A stretch of 64,000 bases of DNA from VGKP01 sp964647695 (GTDB lineage Archaea; Nanobdellota; Nanobdellia; Pacearchaeales; GW2011-AR1): the NCBI GenBank assembly GCA_964647695.1, contig CAZYIS010000002.1:1-64000 (forward strand), in the 5' to 3' direction. Both the position numbers and the translations under genes were made by a program. This document shows positions 26,374 to 35,400 of the stretch, piece after piece. Numbering within the stretch: position 1 is the stretch's first letter; each line of letters starts with the position of its first letter. The notes under the pieces were generated by a model. That model saw only the letters and a program-made list of their open reading frames with translations. It searched no databases and was not told the DNA's origin.

Positions 26374-28293
26374 ATGGAAGGAGATAATGAAATAAAAGAG
26401 TGGAAAAGTAAACTTATATGGGCTTGGCTGTTGACTATTCCTATTGTATTACTTATGTTTTCTAATAGAATATTTGGTTTCATGTTGGTTAATGAAAAAG
26501 TTATGTTAATTTCAACTCTTATTTTGGCTTTTCCAGTGGTTTTCATTATCGGATGGCAGACAATTAGAATTGGAGTTAGAGGGTTAGTTACTTTTTATTT
26601 CAATATGGATTCGCTCATTGCATTAGGAACAATTATTGCCTATATTACGGGAATATTAAGTTTTTTCGAATTAACTGCTGATTATTCTGGAGTTGCTGCA
26701 ATGATTATGGCCTTCTTTATTACGGGAAAATACGTTGAATCCATCGCAAGGGGAAGAGCAAGCAGAGAAATAATGAAGTTGTTGGAACTCGGAGCTAAGA
26801 ATGCTAGAGTATTAAGAGGTAAAAACGAAATGGACATTCCAATTTCGGAAGTTTTAGTCGGGGATGTAATAATTGTTAAACCTGGGGAAAAGATTCCTAC
26901 GGATGGAATAGTTGTAAAAGGAGAAAGTTCGGTGGATGAAAGCATGATCACTGGAGAGTCTATGCCTGTTGAAAAGAAAGTTAAAAGTCCAGTCATTGGG
27001 GCTACTATTAATCAGGATGGAATATTATATATTAAAGCAACAAAGGTCGGAAGCGATACTTTTCTGGCACATATAATTCAATTGGTAGAAGATGCTCAAG
27101 GAAGTAAAATACCTATACAAAAGCTTGCGGATTCCATAACTAGAGTTTTTGTTCCAGTTATCTTAGCACTTTCCATATTAACTTTTGGAAATTGGTTATA
27201 TTTTACTGGTGATATAAGTAGATCCATAGGTATTGCAGTTGCGGTGTTGGTTATTGCATGCCCTTGCGCTCTTGGACTTGCTACGCCTACGGCTCTAATG
27301 GTAAGTTCAGGCATGGGTGCTAAAAAAGGAATATTGATTAGAAAAGGAGAAGCAATTCAAACCATGAAGGAAATAAAAATTATTGCTTTCGATAAGACCG
27401 GAACCATTACCAAAGGAAAACCTGAAGTAACAGGGGTAGTTTCTAGTGTTAGAGAAAACTATTTGTTGGAAATGGCTGCTTCGGTGGAGAAATTATCTGA
27501 ACATCCTCTGGCAAAAGCAATAGTTAATTATGCAAATTTGAAAAAGTATAATGAAGTTAAGAATTTTAAAATATTAAGAGGGAGAGGATTGGAAGGAACA
27601 ATTGGAAAAAATAAAATAATTATTGGAAATAGTGCTTTGATGAATGAAAAGAAAATAAATATTAAAAAGTTTGAATCTGAAATAGATAAATTTGAAGGAT
27701 CTGGAAATACTTGTATGCTGATAAGTGAAAATGGAAAATCTATAGGAATAATTGCCGTGGCTGATGCAATTAAAGAGGATTCCATTAGAGCAATCGCAGA
27801 ATTAAATCAACGGGGCTATAGAACGGTCATGATTACCGGAGATAATCAAAAAACTGCAGAAGCTATTGCTGCACAGGTAGGAATAAGAGAAGTAATTGCA
27901 AATGTACTTCCAGAACAGAAATTGGATAAAATAATCGAATTGAAGAAAGAAGGAATGGTGGCATTTGTTGGGGATGGAGTGAATGATGCTCCTGCATTGA
28001 AGGAAAGCAATGTGGGTATTGCCATGGGTACTGGAACGGATATTGCCATAGAAGCAGGAGATATAGTATTGGCCAACGGTTCTTTAACTGGTGTGGTAAG
28101 TGCAATTAGATTAAGTAAAGAAACTTTTAGAAAAATAAAACAAAATTTATTCTGGGCCTTTGCCTACAATGTGATTGCTATTCCTTTGGCAGTTTCGGGA
28201 ACATTGCATCCTGTGGTGGCTGAGATTGCCATGGCTCTTTCGTCTATTACTGTGGTAAGTAATGCGAACCTATTGCGAAGAAAGAAAATCTAA
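26374..28293 (+). CDS. copA: Copper-transporting P1B-type ATPase
   Basis: 639 residues. Diagnostic elements are TGESMPVEK in the actuator domain, the CPC metal-entry motif C296-P-C298, the phosphorylated DKTGT at 340-344, SEHPLAKAI in the nucleotide-binding domain and GDGVND at 533-538. The CPC motif and gene context indicate Cu(I) export. No N-terminal metal-binding domain is present; the separate HMA gene just upstream fills that place. Length fits a CopA without HMA domains. It is the last gene of the copper operon. Confidence 0.95.
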   Translation: MEGDNEIKEWKSKLIWAWLLTIPIVLLMFSNRIFGFMLVNEKVMLISTLILAFPVVFIIGWQTIRIGVRGLVTFYFNMDSLIALGTIIAYITGILSFFELTADYSGVAAMIMAFFITGKYVESIARGRASREIMKLLELGAKNARVLRGKNEMDIPISEVLVGDVIIVKPGEKIPTDGIVVKGESSVDESMITGESMPVEKKVKSPVIGATINQDGILYIKATKVGSDTFLAHIIQLVEDAQGSKIPIQKLADSITRVFVPVILALSILTFGNWLYFTGDISRSIGIAVAVLVIACPCALGLATPTALMVSSGMGAKKGILIRKGEAIQTMKEIKIIAFDKTGTITKGKPEVTGVVSSVRENYLLEMAASVEKLSEHPLAKAIVNYANLKKYNEVKNFKILRGRGLEGTIGKNKIIIGNSALMNEKKINIKKFESEIDKFEGSGNTCMLISENGKSIGIIAVADAIKEDSIRAIAELNQRGYRTVMITGDNQKTAEAIAAQVGIREVIANVLPEQKLDKIIELKKEGMVAFVGDGVNDAPALKESNVGIAMGTGTDIAIEAGDIVLANGSLTGVVSAIRLSKETFRKIKQNLFWAFAYNVIAIPLAVSGTLHPVVAEIAMALSSITVVSNANLLRRKKI

Positions 28294-28344
28294 ATCTTGG
28301 ATTTTGGATAGATTTATAATCTTATTTTATGGGGTTTTTATATT

Positions 28345-28415
28345 GGGCCTGTAGTATAGTGGTAATATGTATCCATGGCATGGATGAGACTCGAGTTCGA
28401 TTCTCGGCAGGTCCA
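28345..28415 (+). tRNA. tRNA-Ala (anticodon GGC)
   Basis: Acceptor arms GGGCCTG/CAGGTCC pair with a G3-U70 wobble, the identity element of alanine tRNA, and discriminator A. The anticodon stem TATCC/GGATG holds ATGGCAT with anticodon GGC. The T arm CGAG-TTCGATT-CTCG is short but regular. A TATA-like box (gatttataat) lies about 30 nt upstream. Confidence 0.88.
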
Positions 28416-28454
28416 TTTTTTCGAAAGTCTTTTAAACATTGTTTTCTAATATAT

Positions 28455-29267
28455 ATGATGGGAAAGGTGATAGGCATTATTGCCATAAAGGGTGGTGTTG
28501 GGAAGACTAGTATAAGTGCTTCACTTGCTGCTGATTTGGTGCAGAGTTTTGGAAAAAAAGTTTTACTTATAGATGCAAATTATTCTGCTCCTAATTTAGG
28601 TTTACATATGGATATTGTTGAACCGGATAAAACTATTCATGATGTTATTGCTGGAAGATCTAGAGTTTGGGGAGCAATTCATAAGAAATTTGGAGTGGAT
28701 GTTATTCCTGGAAGTGCAGTTTATGGTCCAGAAGTTAATCCTCTTAAGTTAAAGGATAGAATTTCTAAAATAAAAGATGAATATGATTTTGTTATAATCG
28801 ATTCTTCGCCTAGTTTGAATGAAGAAATACTTTCTACCATGCTGGCTTCGGATAATTTGTTCGTGGTAACTACTCCCGACTATCCTACCTTATCCTGTTC
28901 ATTGAAAGCTGCTAAATTAGCTAAACAAAGAGGAAAGCCTATTTCTGGAATAATTGTAAATAAGATTAGAGATCCTAAATATGAAATTTCTTTGAAGGAT
29001 ATAGAAGAAACGGTTGAGATTCCAGTGGTGGCTAGAATTCCAGATGATAAGGCTAATGTAAGGGCATTGTTTAATAGAATGCCGGTTTCTATCTATGATA
29101 AAAATAGTAATTTTGCTAAAGAGTTGAATAAGCTATGTGCATCATTAAATGGTCTTCCGGAAAAGAAATCATTTATGCATAAAATATTCCCTAGAAATAT
29201 GAAACAGGAAGAAGTTAATAGACAGGTTTTGAAGCAGGATTTCTATACTAGTTTGTTTACTGCTTAA
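28455..29267 (+). CDS. minD: MinD/ParA-family ATPase
   Basis: About 270 residues from the ATG at 28455; an upstream open frame overlaps tRNA-Ala and is ignored. The deviant Walker A KGGVGKT is at residues 12-18. IDANYSAPNLGLHM and FVIIDSSPSL follow as the switch and Walker B regions. In archaea such proteins serve positioning of surface structures or chromosome/division sites. The C-terminus is Lys-rich without a clear amphipathic membrane-targeting helix. It is followed after 38 nt by an unknown gene. Confidence 0.85.
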   Translation: MMGKVIGIIAIKGGVGKTSISASLAADLVQSFGKKVLLIDANYSAPNLGLHMDIVEPDKTIHDVIAGRSRVWGAIHKKFGVDVIPGSAVYGPEVNPLKLKDRISKIKDEYDFVIIDSSPSLNEEILSTMLASDNLFVVTTPDYPTLSCSLKAAKLAKQRGKPISGIIVNKIRDPKYEISLKDIEETVEIPVVARIPDDKANVRALFNRMPVSIYDKNSNFAKELNKLCASLNGLPEKKSFMHKIFPRNMKQEEVNRQVLKQDFYTSLFTA

Positions 29268-29304
29268 TCATAACATCTAAAAAGGTAATTTTTTAGTGTT
29301 TTTT

Positions 29305-29745
29305 ATGGCATTCGATGCAAAAAGATATGTTTTTACTGATGTAAGGTCGTTCAATGAGAAACGAAGTACTCTTGTAGCGACTCCCAAACCATTTATTAGA
29401 TTTGGAGAAGCTTATGATATGCAGGGTCTTTCCTATGTTAGTTTTTCTCATCCGGTTTCTTTTACTTCGGATAATGGGCAAGGAAATATTGCAGATATAA
29501 CTGGAAATATGGATATTTCTCTAGATCAAATTTTGGGTGAAACTAAAAAAGTATTTGGACTTTCTAAATCTAGGATTGTTGATCTTCAATTAATGGATCC
29601 AGTTAGACTAGTTGATCTTACCTGCATCTACAGGCATAGTTCAAATGAGTTGGTTATTTCTGATTATAATTTATTTGAAAAACCTGAAAAAGTAGTCTAT
29701 CGCCCAAGAAGATTAGATGCTCATAATGGTTCAGGGTTTGCCTGA
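29305..29745 (+). CDS. Hypothetical soluble protein
   Basis: About 146 residues from the ATG at 29305 (an upstream TTG start exists). It begins MAFDAKRYVF and has no signal peptide, membrane helix, cysteine motif or recognised catalytic residues except one cysteine near the end of LVDLTCIYRH. It follows the MinD-like gene in the same direction and may be in its transcript. Function unknown. Confidence 0.5.
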   Translation: MAFDAKRYVFTDVRSFNEKRSTLVATPKPFIRFGEAYDMQGLSYVSFSHPVSFTSDNGQGNIADITGNMDISLDQILGETKKVFGLSKSRIVDLQLMDPVRLVDLTCIYRHSSNELVISDYNLFEKPEKVVYRPRRLDAHNGSGFA

Positions 29746-29776
29746 TTTATATTCTTACGAGTAATTATTATAGAAG

Positions 29777-29848
29777 TGGCTCTGGAGAGAATTGAACTCT
29801 CGACTTCAGCCGTATGAAAGCTGCACTCTACCACTGAGTTACAGAGCC
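29777..29848 (-). tRNA. tRNA with CAU anticodon (elongator Met or Ile2)
   Basis: On the minus strand the acceptor arms GGCTCTG/CAGAGCC pair, with discriminator A. The anticodon stem CAGCT/GGCTG holds TTCATAC, anticodon CAT. The three stacked G-C pairs of archaeal initiator tRNA are absent from the anticodon stem, and the first pair is G-C, so it is not the initiator. Elongator methionine and modified-C isoleucine tRNAs cannot be told apart from this alone. Confidence 0.9.
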
Positions 29849-29916
29849 TTAATACTTTGATTAAAAAGGGGTTTTTAAGTTTGTTGGAAAGTCAAATGAA
29901 TGAACTAATTAAAGAA

Positions 29917-30147
29917 TTATTGATAATCGGATGCAATAGGTTCTACTTTTTTAACTTTAGGACCTGCTTTTTGCATTTTAACTAATCTTGCGATATATCC
30001 AGCAATCTTATTTCTTGTGGATTTGGATGGTAGCATGGTATTGCCCAATACTTTCTTATTATTTGTAAAGTCTTCGCTAAGTGATGCATCTCTGCTCAAA
30101 AGTTGTTTTGCAGCTTTCTTTACCATTTTGGATTTTATTCTTCCCAT
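29917..30147 (-). CDS. rps17e: Small-subunit ribosomal protein S17e
   Basis: 76 residues. The N-terminus MGRIKSKMVKKAAKQLL and the following LSEDFTNNKKVL segment match S17e, an archaeal/eukaryotic small-subunit protein. The C-terminal SKSTRNKIAGYIARL also fits. Length is typical for archaeal S17e. It is a separate gene between tRNA-Met and an unknown HTH protein. Confidence 0.93.
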   Translation of the reverse strand: MGRIKSKMVKKAAKQLLSRDASLSEDFTNNKKVLGNTMLPSKSTRNKIAGYIARLVKMQKAGPKVKKVEPIASDYQ

Positions 30148-30187
30148 ATTAGGTGCTAGAATTAGGGGTTTTTAAAGGTTATCTTGA

Positions 30188-31228
30188 CTAAAATTTAATC
30201 TTTTCAAATCTAACGAGATTCTTCCAGGTATTGGCATGGTCGGTGGCTTTTTTATCTATCTCTCCAGGCGACATGAACAGAGCAGGCATTTTTTCAATTT
30301 GGGCTTTATGTAAAGCGAGAGTAATGTCTTCTTCGGTGACTTTTTTCTTATCTTTTGCTATCAATAGGAATTCTTGTTTGCCAAATAGGGAATCAATGCT
30401 TATTTTACCTAGAAATTCTTTCTTAGCATTTTCTCTGGTTTCTAGAAGTTCTATTTGCTTATGGGACAGATAGGATTTAAGATTTTTGACGAATGAGCTG
30501 TCTTCTATTATTTTTTGTTTCTTTTCTTTTTTAGAAGTGGGATGTACTGGGTGTTCAACTTTTTCAGTTTTTTTGAAGTTGGAAGAGAGTTCATCTAGTT
30601 TTTGTTTTAACTGTTCTATGGTTTCATCTCTTTTTTCATTGGCTATTTGATTTTGTTGATTGGATTGTTCTCGGCTTTGTTTTTCTTCAGGTTCTTCTTC
30701 TAGCTTTTCTTGTTTATCTTCCGAGGATTCTTCTCTGTGCTTCTTAGATTGTTTTTTCTCAGGAATATTAAGCATATTTTGCAGTACGGATTTGGCTTCT
30801 TCGTCCGTAACTGAAGAATGTTTCCAGTAGAGTTTTGGTTCGGAGTCGTTTTTTACCTTAAGAGGTATGGCAAAATCTTTTATGGAACGTAGGGCCACTC
30901 TCAGAGCAGGTTCAACCTTATCATCCTCAAGAATTTTTTGAGATTTTAGTAGATTGAATGCTTCTTTTTCTCGGGGATTAAGATACTGGATGAAATTTTC
31001 TAGCATGGTTTCTTGGCCAGGGATATAATAGAGAGAAGAACTACCTACTTTCATATTACTCATTTTAACTTTATTTTCACTATAGAGTTCTGATAGATAG
31101 GCTGATGCAAATAATAGATTTAGATTTGCCTCTCTAGCTATTTGGATAGGTAGGGATGGACCTTTTGCTTGAATATTCTTAATTATATTCTCTTTTTCTA
31201 GTATCAGTTTTTGCATATCTGCAGGCAT
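30188..31228 (-). CDS. HTH protein with charged linker and conserved C-terminal domain
   Basis: 346 residues in three parts: an N-terminal winged-helix-like region (about 1-100, starting MPADMQKLILEKENIIK), a strongly charged Glu/Lys/Gln-rich linker (about 155-250) and a C-terminal domain (about 255-346). The last contains FLLIAKDKKKVTEEDITLALHKAQ, beta-strand and helix patterns that could belong to a restriction-endonuclease-like fold, but I cannot confirm a catalytic triad. It has its own TATA-like box about 25 nt upstream. Possibly an archaeal conserved DNA- or RNA-related protein. Confidence 0.6.
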   Translation of the reverse strand: MPADMQKLILEKENIIKNIQAKGPSLPIQIAREANLNLLFASAYLSELYSENKVKMSNMKVGSSSLYYIPGQETMLENFIQYLNPREKEAFNLLKSQKILEDDKVEPALRVALRSIKDFAIPLKVKNDSEPKLYWKHSSVTDEEAKSVLQNMLNIPEKKQSKKHREESSEDKQEKLEEEPEEKQSREQSNQQNQIANEKRDETIEQLKQKLDELSSNFKKTEKVEHPVHPTSKKEKKQKIIEDSSFVKNLKSYLSHKQIELLETRENAKKEFLGKISIDSLFGKQEFLLIAKDKKKVTEEDITLALHKAQIEKMPALFMSPGEIDKKATDHANTWKNLVRFEKIKF

Positions 31229-31286
31229 GGATAATAATATTATAATTGGATTATAAATATATATGTAATTTTCTTAAATAACTAGT

Positions 31287-31799
31287 TTAGGTCTTGGTCC
31301 AATTGCATTCGTAATAGGAAACATCGGATTCGTCATCCACAATGGCTATCAAAAGGGTTTTTTTAGTGCTATTGGCTACCCTATTCTTAGCAGCGAAGTC
31401 ATGCCAAGTTAATTGGTCATGTTCTTTAGTGGTATAAAGTAACCATTTGGCGTGTTCTTCATTGGGAGTATAGCCTTTTTCGTAGACTCTAAATTCGGCT
31501 CCAAATTTAAGGGCAGATTTTACTATATATCCTTTTTTTCTTAGATCGCTGAAAACAGAGAGTTTGGTTTCTATTTTTTTATCGGTTTTTTTGAACTTTT
31601 TTATCAAAATCTCGGAATCAATTTCTTTCTTTTTGGATAAAACACTCATTTTTCTTTCCTGAATTAGGAAAAGTGCTTCTAGGATAGAATATTCTATTTT
31701 ATTGTTCTTCTTTTCTCCAAGAAATGATTTTTCGTATAAGGAAAAAGCTTCAGGGGAAGTGGACACTAATTTGTCTCCAATTAGATGGGTATTTATCAT
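31287..31799 (-). CDS. endA: tRNA-splicing endonuclease EndA
   Basis: 170 residues, the size of the homotetrameric archaeal enzyme that cuts the bulge-helix-bulge at tRNA introns. The C-terminal catalytic core is clear: Y106 in FRVYEKG, H116 in NEEHAKW and K147 in STKKTLLIAIVDD. The 10- and 31-residue spacings equal those of the known Tyr-His-Lys triad. It is divergently transcribed from a membrane protein gene with one shared TATA box midway. The assignment is firm. Confidence 0.93.
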   Translation of the reverse strand: MINTHLIGDKLVSTSPEAFSLYEKSFLGEKKNNKIEYSILEALFLIQERKMSVLSKKKEIDSEILIKKFKKTDKKIETKLSVFSDLRKKGYIVKSALKFGAEFRVYEKGYTPNEEHAKWLLYTTKEHDQLTWHDFAAKNRVANSTKKTLLIAIVDDESDVSYYECNWTKT

Positions 31800-31820
31800 A
31801 AAAGTAATAAGTTCGCAGGT

Positions 31821-31828
31821 TTTATAAA
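31821..31828. promoter_or_regulatory. Palindromic TATA box shared by two divergent genes
   Basis: The 8-nt box tttataaa reads the same on both strands. Its centre is 25.5 nt from the A of each ATG, at 31799 (minus) and 31850 (plus). One box could therefore serve both endA and the membrane protein gene. A second AT-rich stretch at 31838-31846 is too close to either start. Confidence 0.6.
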
Positions 31829-31849
31829 GCTATTTTTATTATATATCCT

Positions 31850-32515
31850 ATGGGTTTTGGAAAGATATTTTCTAGCGCATGGAATGAATTTGGTAGTAAT
31901 TTTAAAGCTATTTTTAGTTTGGTATTTTTAGTTTTTGTGATTAAATTGATAATATCTCATTTTATGGTTCCCTACTCTGATGAAATAAGAAATTCGGTAT
32001 TTACTTTTAACAATATCAGTATGGTTCTATTGGCTCTAATTATCTTTATTATATTAAGTGTTTTTATTAATTCGGCCATATACGGTATGAGTATTAATAA
32101 GGTCAAATATGGCTTTAGAGATTTGCTGAAGAGTGCTAGACAATCCTTCTGGAAGTTTTTAGGAAGATCCATACTTTTAATGTTGATTATGGTTTTGTTA
32201 TTTATATTACTGGTTGTTCCGGGAATTATATTTATGATTTATTGGATATTTGCTATGTTTATTTGGTTTAATGAACCTAAAGTAGGTTTCATGAATTCGT
32301 TAAGAAGTAGTAAAAAATTAGTTGAAGGAAGATGGTGGTTAACTCTAGGTTATACATTGTTAATATTCTTAATTGTATTTGTTATACAGGCAATATTTGC
32401 CTATGTTCCTTATCTTAATTCATTGGTTAGTTTACTTTCGGGAGTATTTCTTATCTATTTCATGAGGTATATGTACATAAGTTACTCTTCTAGAACCTCA
32501 AATAAAAAGAAGTGA
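31850..32515 (+). CDS. Multi-pass membrane protein of unknown function
   Basis: 221 residues with about five hydrophobic segments (near 20-40, 52-75, 100-135, 158-185 and 192-210) and a short basic tail. The start MGFGKIFSSAWNEFGSNF and the central NSLRSSKKLVEGRWWLTLG recall membrane families built around W-x4-N cytoplasmic amphipathic helices (DUF4013/DUF975-like). I cannot assign a specific family. It probably shares its promoter with endA. Confidence 0.6.
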   Translation: MGFGKIFSSAWNEFGSNFKAIFSLVFLVFVIKLIISHFMVPYSDEIRNSVFTFNNISMVLLALIIFIILSVFINSAIYGMSINKVKYGFRDLLKSARQSFWKFLGRSILLMLIMVLLFILLVVPGIIFMIYWIFAMFIWFNEPKVGFMNSLRSSKKLVEGRWWLTLGYTLLIFLIVFVIQAIFAYVPYLNSLVSLLSGVFLIYFMRYMYISYSSRTSNKKK

Positions 32516-32547
32516 ATGTTTAAAAAACCCGTTTTATATCATTCTAT

Positions 32548-32916
32548 ATGGGAGATTATGGAGAATTCGAAGAAGTAGTGGATGTTGAACCAGGCAAGCC
32601 TGGAGTAGCTCCGGTTGATGGAGAAAATGTTCCGGCCAGAGCTAGAGTTCCTAGAAAAGGGGAAGTGATAGGTATTATTCTTCAAAGATATGGTGGAAAT
32701 AGAATGGAAGTTCAGGGAACGGATGGAAAGAAAAGAAATTGTAGAGTTCCGGGAAGATTTAAGAGAGCATTATGGTTGAGACCAAAAGATATTGTTCTAG
32801 TGGTTCCTTGGGTGGATGATGATGAGAAAGCAGATATAGTATTCAAATATACTCCTGCAGCAGTTAACCAACTTAGGAAAAAAGGCGTTCTTGATTCTCT
32901 AAAAGAAGGTTTCTAA
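32548..32916 (+). CDS. eif1A: Translation initiation factor aIF1A
   Basis: 122 residues with an acidic N-terminus and a central OB-fold: GEVIGIILQRYGGNRMEV, then DGKKRNCRVPGRFKR and LRPKDIVLVVPW. This is the archaeal eIF1A homolog that binds the 30S A site during start selection. The LeuRS gene starts 6 nt downstream, so they share a transcript. The assignment is firm. Confidence 0.96.
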   Translation: MGDYGEFEEVVDVEPGKPGVAPVDGENVPARARVPRKGEVIGIILQRYGGNRMEVQGTDGKKRNCRVPGRFKRALWLRPKDIVLVVPWVDDDEKADIVFKYTPAAVNQLRKKGVLDSLKEGF

Positions 32917-32922
32917 TAAAAA

Positions 32923-35400
32923 ATGGATGAAATAATTGATTTTCAAGCTATTGAAAAGAAATGGCAAAAGAAATGGGAAGAATCTAAGATTTTTGAAGTA
33001 AAGGAAGATAAAAAGAAAAAGAAATTTTATGTTTTGGATATGTTTCCCTACCCTTCGGGAGCTGGATTGCACATGGGTCACGCATTCGTATTTAGTTTAG
33101 GCGATATATATGCCAGATTTAAGAGAATGCAAGGTTTCAATGTTCTTTATCCGGTGGGCTATGATTCACTGGGATTACCTGCAGAGAATGCAGCCATAAA
33201 AGCAGGAACTCATCCGGAAGATTATACTTCAAAGTCCATTGCTAATTTCATGAATCAACAAAAGAAAATGGGCTGGAGCTATGACTGGACTAGAATGGTT
33301 AAAACCAGCGATCCTAATTTTTATAAATGGGATCAATGGATTTTCTTGAAGATGTTGGAGAAAGGAATTGCCTATAGAAAAAAAGCTCCAGTCAATTGGT
33401 GCAGTAAGTGTCAATCAGTATTGGCCAATGAACAAGTAACCAATGGAAAGTGTTGGAGACATGAAGATAATGATGTGGAAATGAAACAGTTGGAACAATG
33501 GTTTTTGAAAATCACAGATTATGCTGAAGAATTAATTTCTGGATTGGATAAGGTTAGCTGGCCGGAGAGGGCAAAAACTATGCAGAGAAATTGGATTGGT
33601 AAGAGTTATGGTAGTGAAATTAATTTCGAAGTGGAACTGCCAAGTGGAAAGAGAGAAAGTTGGCCCATATTCACCACAAGAGCTGATACTTTATTTGGAG
33701 TTACATTTTTAGTTGTTAGTGCACAGCATTCAAGATTATTTGATCTGGTTAGTAAAGATAATAAAAAAGAAGTTGAAGCTTTCCTTAAGAAAATCAAAAC
33801 CGTATCTCAAAAATCAATTAAGGATAGTCAGGAATTGGATAAGGAAGGAGTATTCACTGGAAGCTATGCTACCAATCCTATTACTGGAGAAGAAATTCCT
33901 ATCTGGGCAGGTAATTTTGTAGTCTCAGATTATGGGTCTGGAATGGTGATGGCTGTACCTGGACATGATCAAAGAGATTTTGAATTTGCAAGAAAATACA
34001 AAATAGAAATCAAACAGGTTATCGATGGACCTATAACTGAAAAGAAAGCATTCACTTCCTATGGTAAATTGATAAATTCAGGTGATTTTAGTGGATTAGA
34101 AAGTAAAGAGGCCATTGAAAAAATAGTTGCATTTTTGGAAAAGAAAAAGATTGCAAAAAAGACATTTAACTATAGATTAAAAGATTGGCTCATAAGTAGA
34201 CAAAGATATTGGGGAACTCCAATTCCAGTGGTTTATTGTGCTGATTGTGGCATTGTCCCAGTTCCAGAGAAAGATTTACCTATTAAATTACCAAAGGAAG
34301 TTAAATTTGGAGAAGGAAATCCTCTTCTTACAAATAAAGAGTTCGTAGAAACCAAATGTCCTAAATGCAAAGGAAAGGCAAGAAGAGAAACTGATACCAT
34401 GGATACTTTTGCCAATTCGTCTTGGTATTACCTACGGTATTGTGATCCTAAGAATGATAAAGAGATATTTTCTAAGGATAAAGTAAAGTATTGGACTCCA
34501 ATTGATCAGTATATTGGAGGTCCTGAGCATATTACTATGCATTTGATTTATGTAAGATTCTATGCTAAATTCTTACGCGATCTCGGTTTATTGAATTTCG
34601 ATGAACCTGCACTAAAGTATTTCACTCAAGGAATAATTAAGGGTCCGGATGGAGAAAAGATGAGTAAGTCTAGAGGAAATGTGGTAGAACCTTTGGAAAC
34701 TATTGAGACTTTCGGAGCCGATACGCTTAGAATGTATTTGATGTCCAACGGAAGTCCCGAGAATGATTTTGTTTGGGATCCTAAGGGACTTGAGAATACA
34801 CAAAAATTCTTAGTAAGAGTATATAATTACTTTTCAAATCTTGGAAAGGGAAAGAGTTCTGAAAAAATAGAAAGTAAATTAAATAAAACTTTGAAAGAAG
34901 TCACAGCTCATATTGATAAATTTGAACATAACAATGCAATAATAAAGTTAAGAGGACTATTCTCGTATTTTGAAAATGAAAAGATCGGAAAGAAGGATGC
35001 GGAATCATTTTTGAAGATGTTGCATATTTATTGTCCATTTATTACGGAAGAATTATATAATTTGATGGGCAATAAGAAATTTATTTCGACAAGTGATTGG
35101 CCTGAAGTGAATGAGAAGAAAATTAATGAAAAGTTTGAAGAGGAAGAGAAGAATTTTGATAAAACTGTTAGTGATATATTAAATGTTCTTAGAATAGTTA
35201 AGGAAAAACAAAATAAGGATGCGGAAAAGGTACATCTTTATGTAATTCCGAATGAATTGAAGAATTATAATGTTGTAGAGATAAGTAAAAGAGTAGGAAT
35301 TCCGGTTATGGTCTATGCAGTCAATGATAAGAACAAATATGATCCTGAGAATAAGGCTGGAAAGGCTAAACCAGGTAAGCCCGGACTTTTCGTAGAATGA
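32923..35400 (+). CDS. leuS: Leucyl-tRNA synthetase, bacterial type
   Basis: 825 residues. The class I signature HMGH is at 50-53 inside MFPYPSGAGLHMGH, a bacterial LeuRS pattern; archaeal LeuRS is longer and differs here. The KMSKS loop is at 579-583. The CP1 editing domain is present (FTTRADTLFGVTF and SGMVMAVPGHDQRDFEFA), and two zinc-type Cys clusters (CSKCQ, CADCG/CPKC) are seen. It charges tRNA-Leu and proofreads mischarged products. It is the second gene of the aIF1A unit, and the downstream methyltransferase overlaps its stop by 4 nt. Bacterial origin is inferred from these motifs. Confidence 0.93.
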   Translation: MDEIIDFQAIEKKWQKKWEESKIFEVKEDKKKKKFYVLDMFPYPSGAGLHMGHAFVFSLGDIYARFKRMQGFNVLYPVGYDSLGLPAENAAIKAGTHPEDYTSKSIANFMNQQKKMGWSYDWTRMVKTSDPNFYKWDQWIFLKMLEKGIAYRKKAPVNWCSKCQSVLANEQVTNGKCWRHEDNDVEMKQLEQWFLKITDYAEELISGLDKVSWPERAKTMQRNWIGKSYGSEINFEVELPSGKRESWPIFTTRADTLFGVTFLVVSAQHSRLFDLVSKDNKKEVEAFLKKIKTVSQKSIKDSQELDKEGVFTGSYATNPITGEEIPIWAGNFVVSDYGSGMVMAVPGHDQRDFEFARKYKIEIKQVIDGPITEKKAFTSYGKLINSGDFSGLESKEAIEKIVAFLEKKKIAKKTFNYRLKDWLISRQRYWGTPIPVVYCADCGIVPVPEKDLPIKLPKEVKFGEGNPLLTNKEFVETKCPKCKGKARRETDTMDTFANSSWYYLRYCDPKNDKEIFSKDKVKYWTPIDQYIGGPEHITMHLIYVRFYAKFLRDLGLLNFDEPALKYFTQGIIKGPDGEKMSKSRGNVVEPLETIETFGADTLRMYLMSNGSPENDFVWDPKGLENTQKFLVRVYNYFSNLGKGKSSEKIESKLNKTLKEVTAHIDKFEHNNAIIKLRGLFSYFENEKIGKKDAESFLKMLHIYCPFITEELYNLMGNKKFISTSDWPEVNEKKINEKFEEEEKNFDKTVSDILNVLRIVKEKQNKDAEKVHLYVIPNELKNYNVVEISKRVGIPVMVYAVNDKNKYDPENKAGKAKPGKPGLFVE

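Noticed and set aside
28329..28454. An upstream extension of the MinD frame
   Set aside because: It runs through tRNA-Ala; the ATG at 28455 directly precedes the ATPase motif.
29777..29848. Initiator tRNA-Met
   Set aside because: The anticodon stem lacks the G-C triplet and the first pair is G-C, unlike archaeal initiators.
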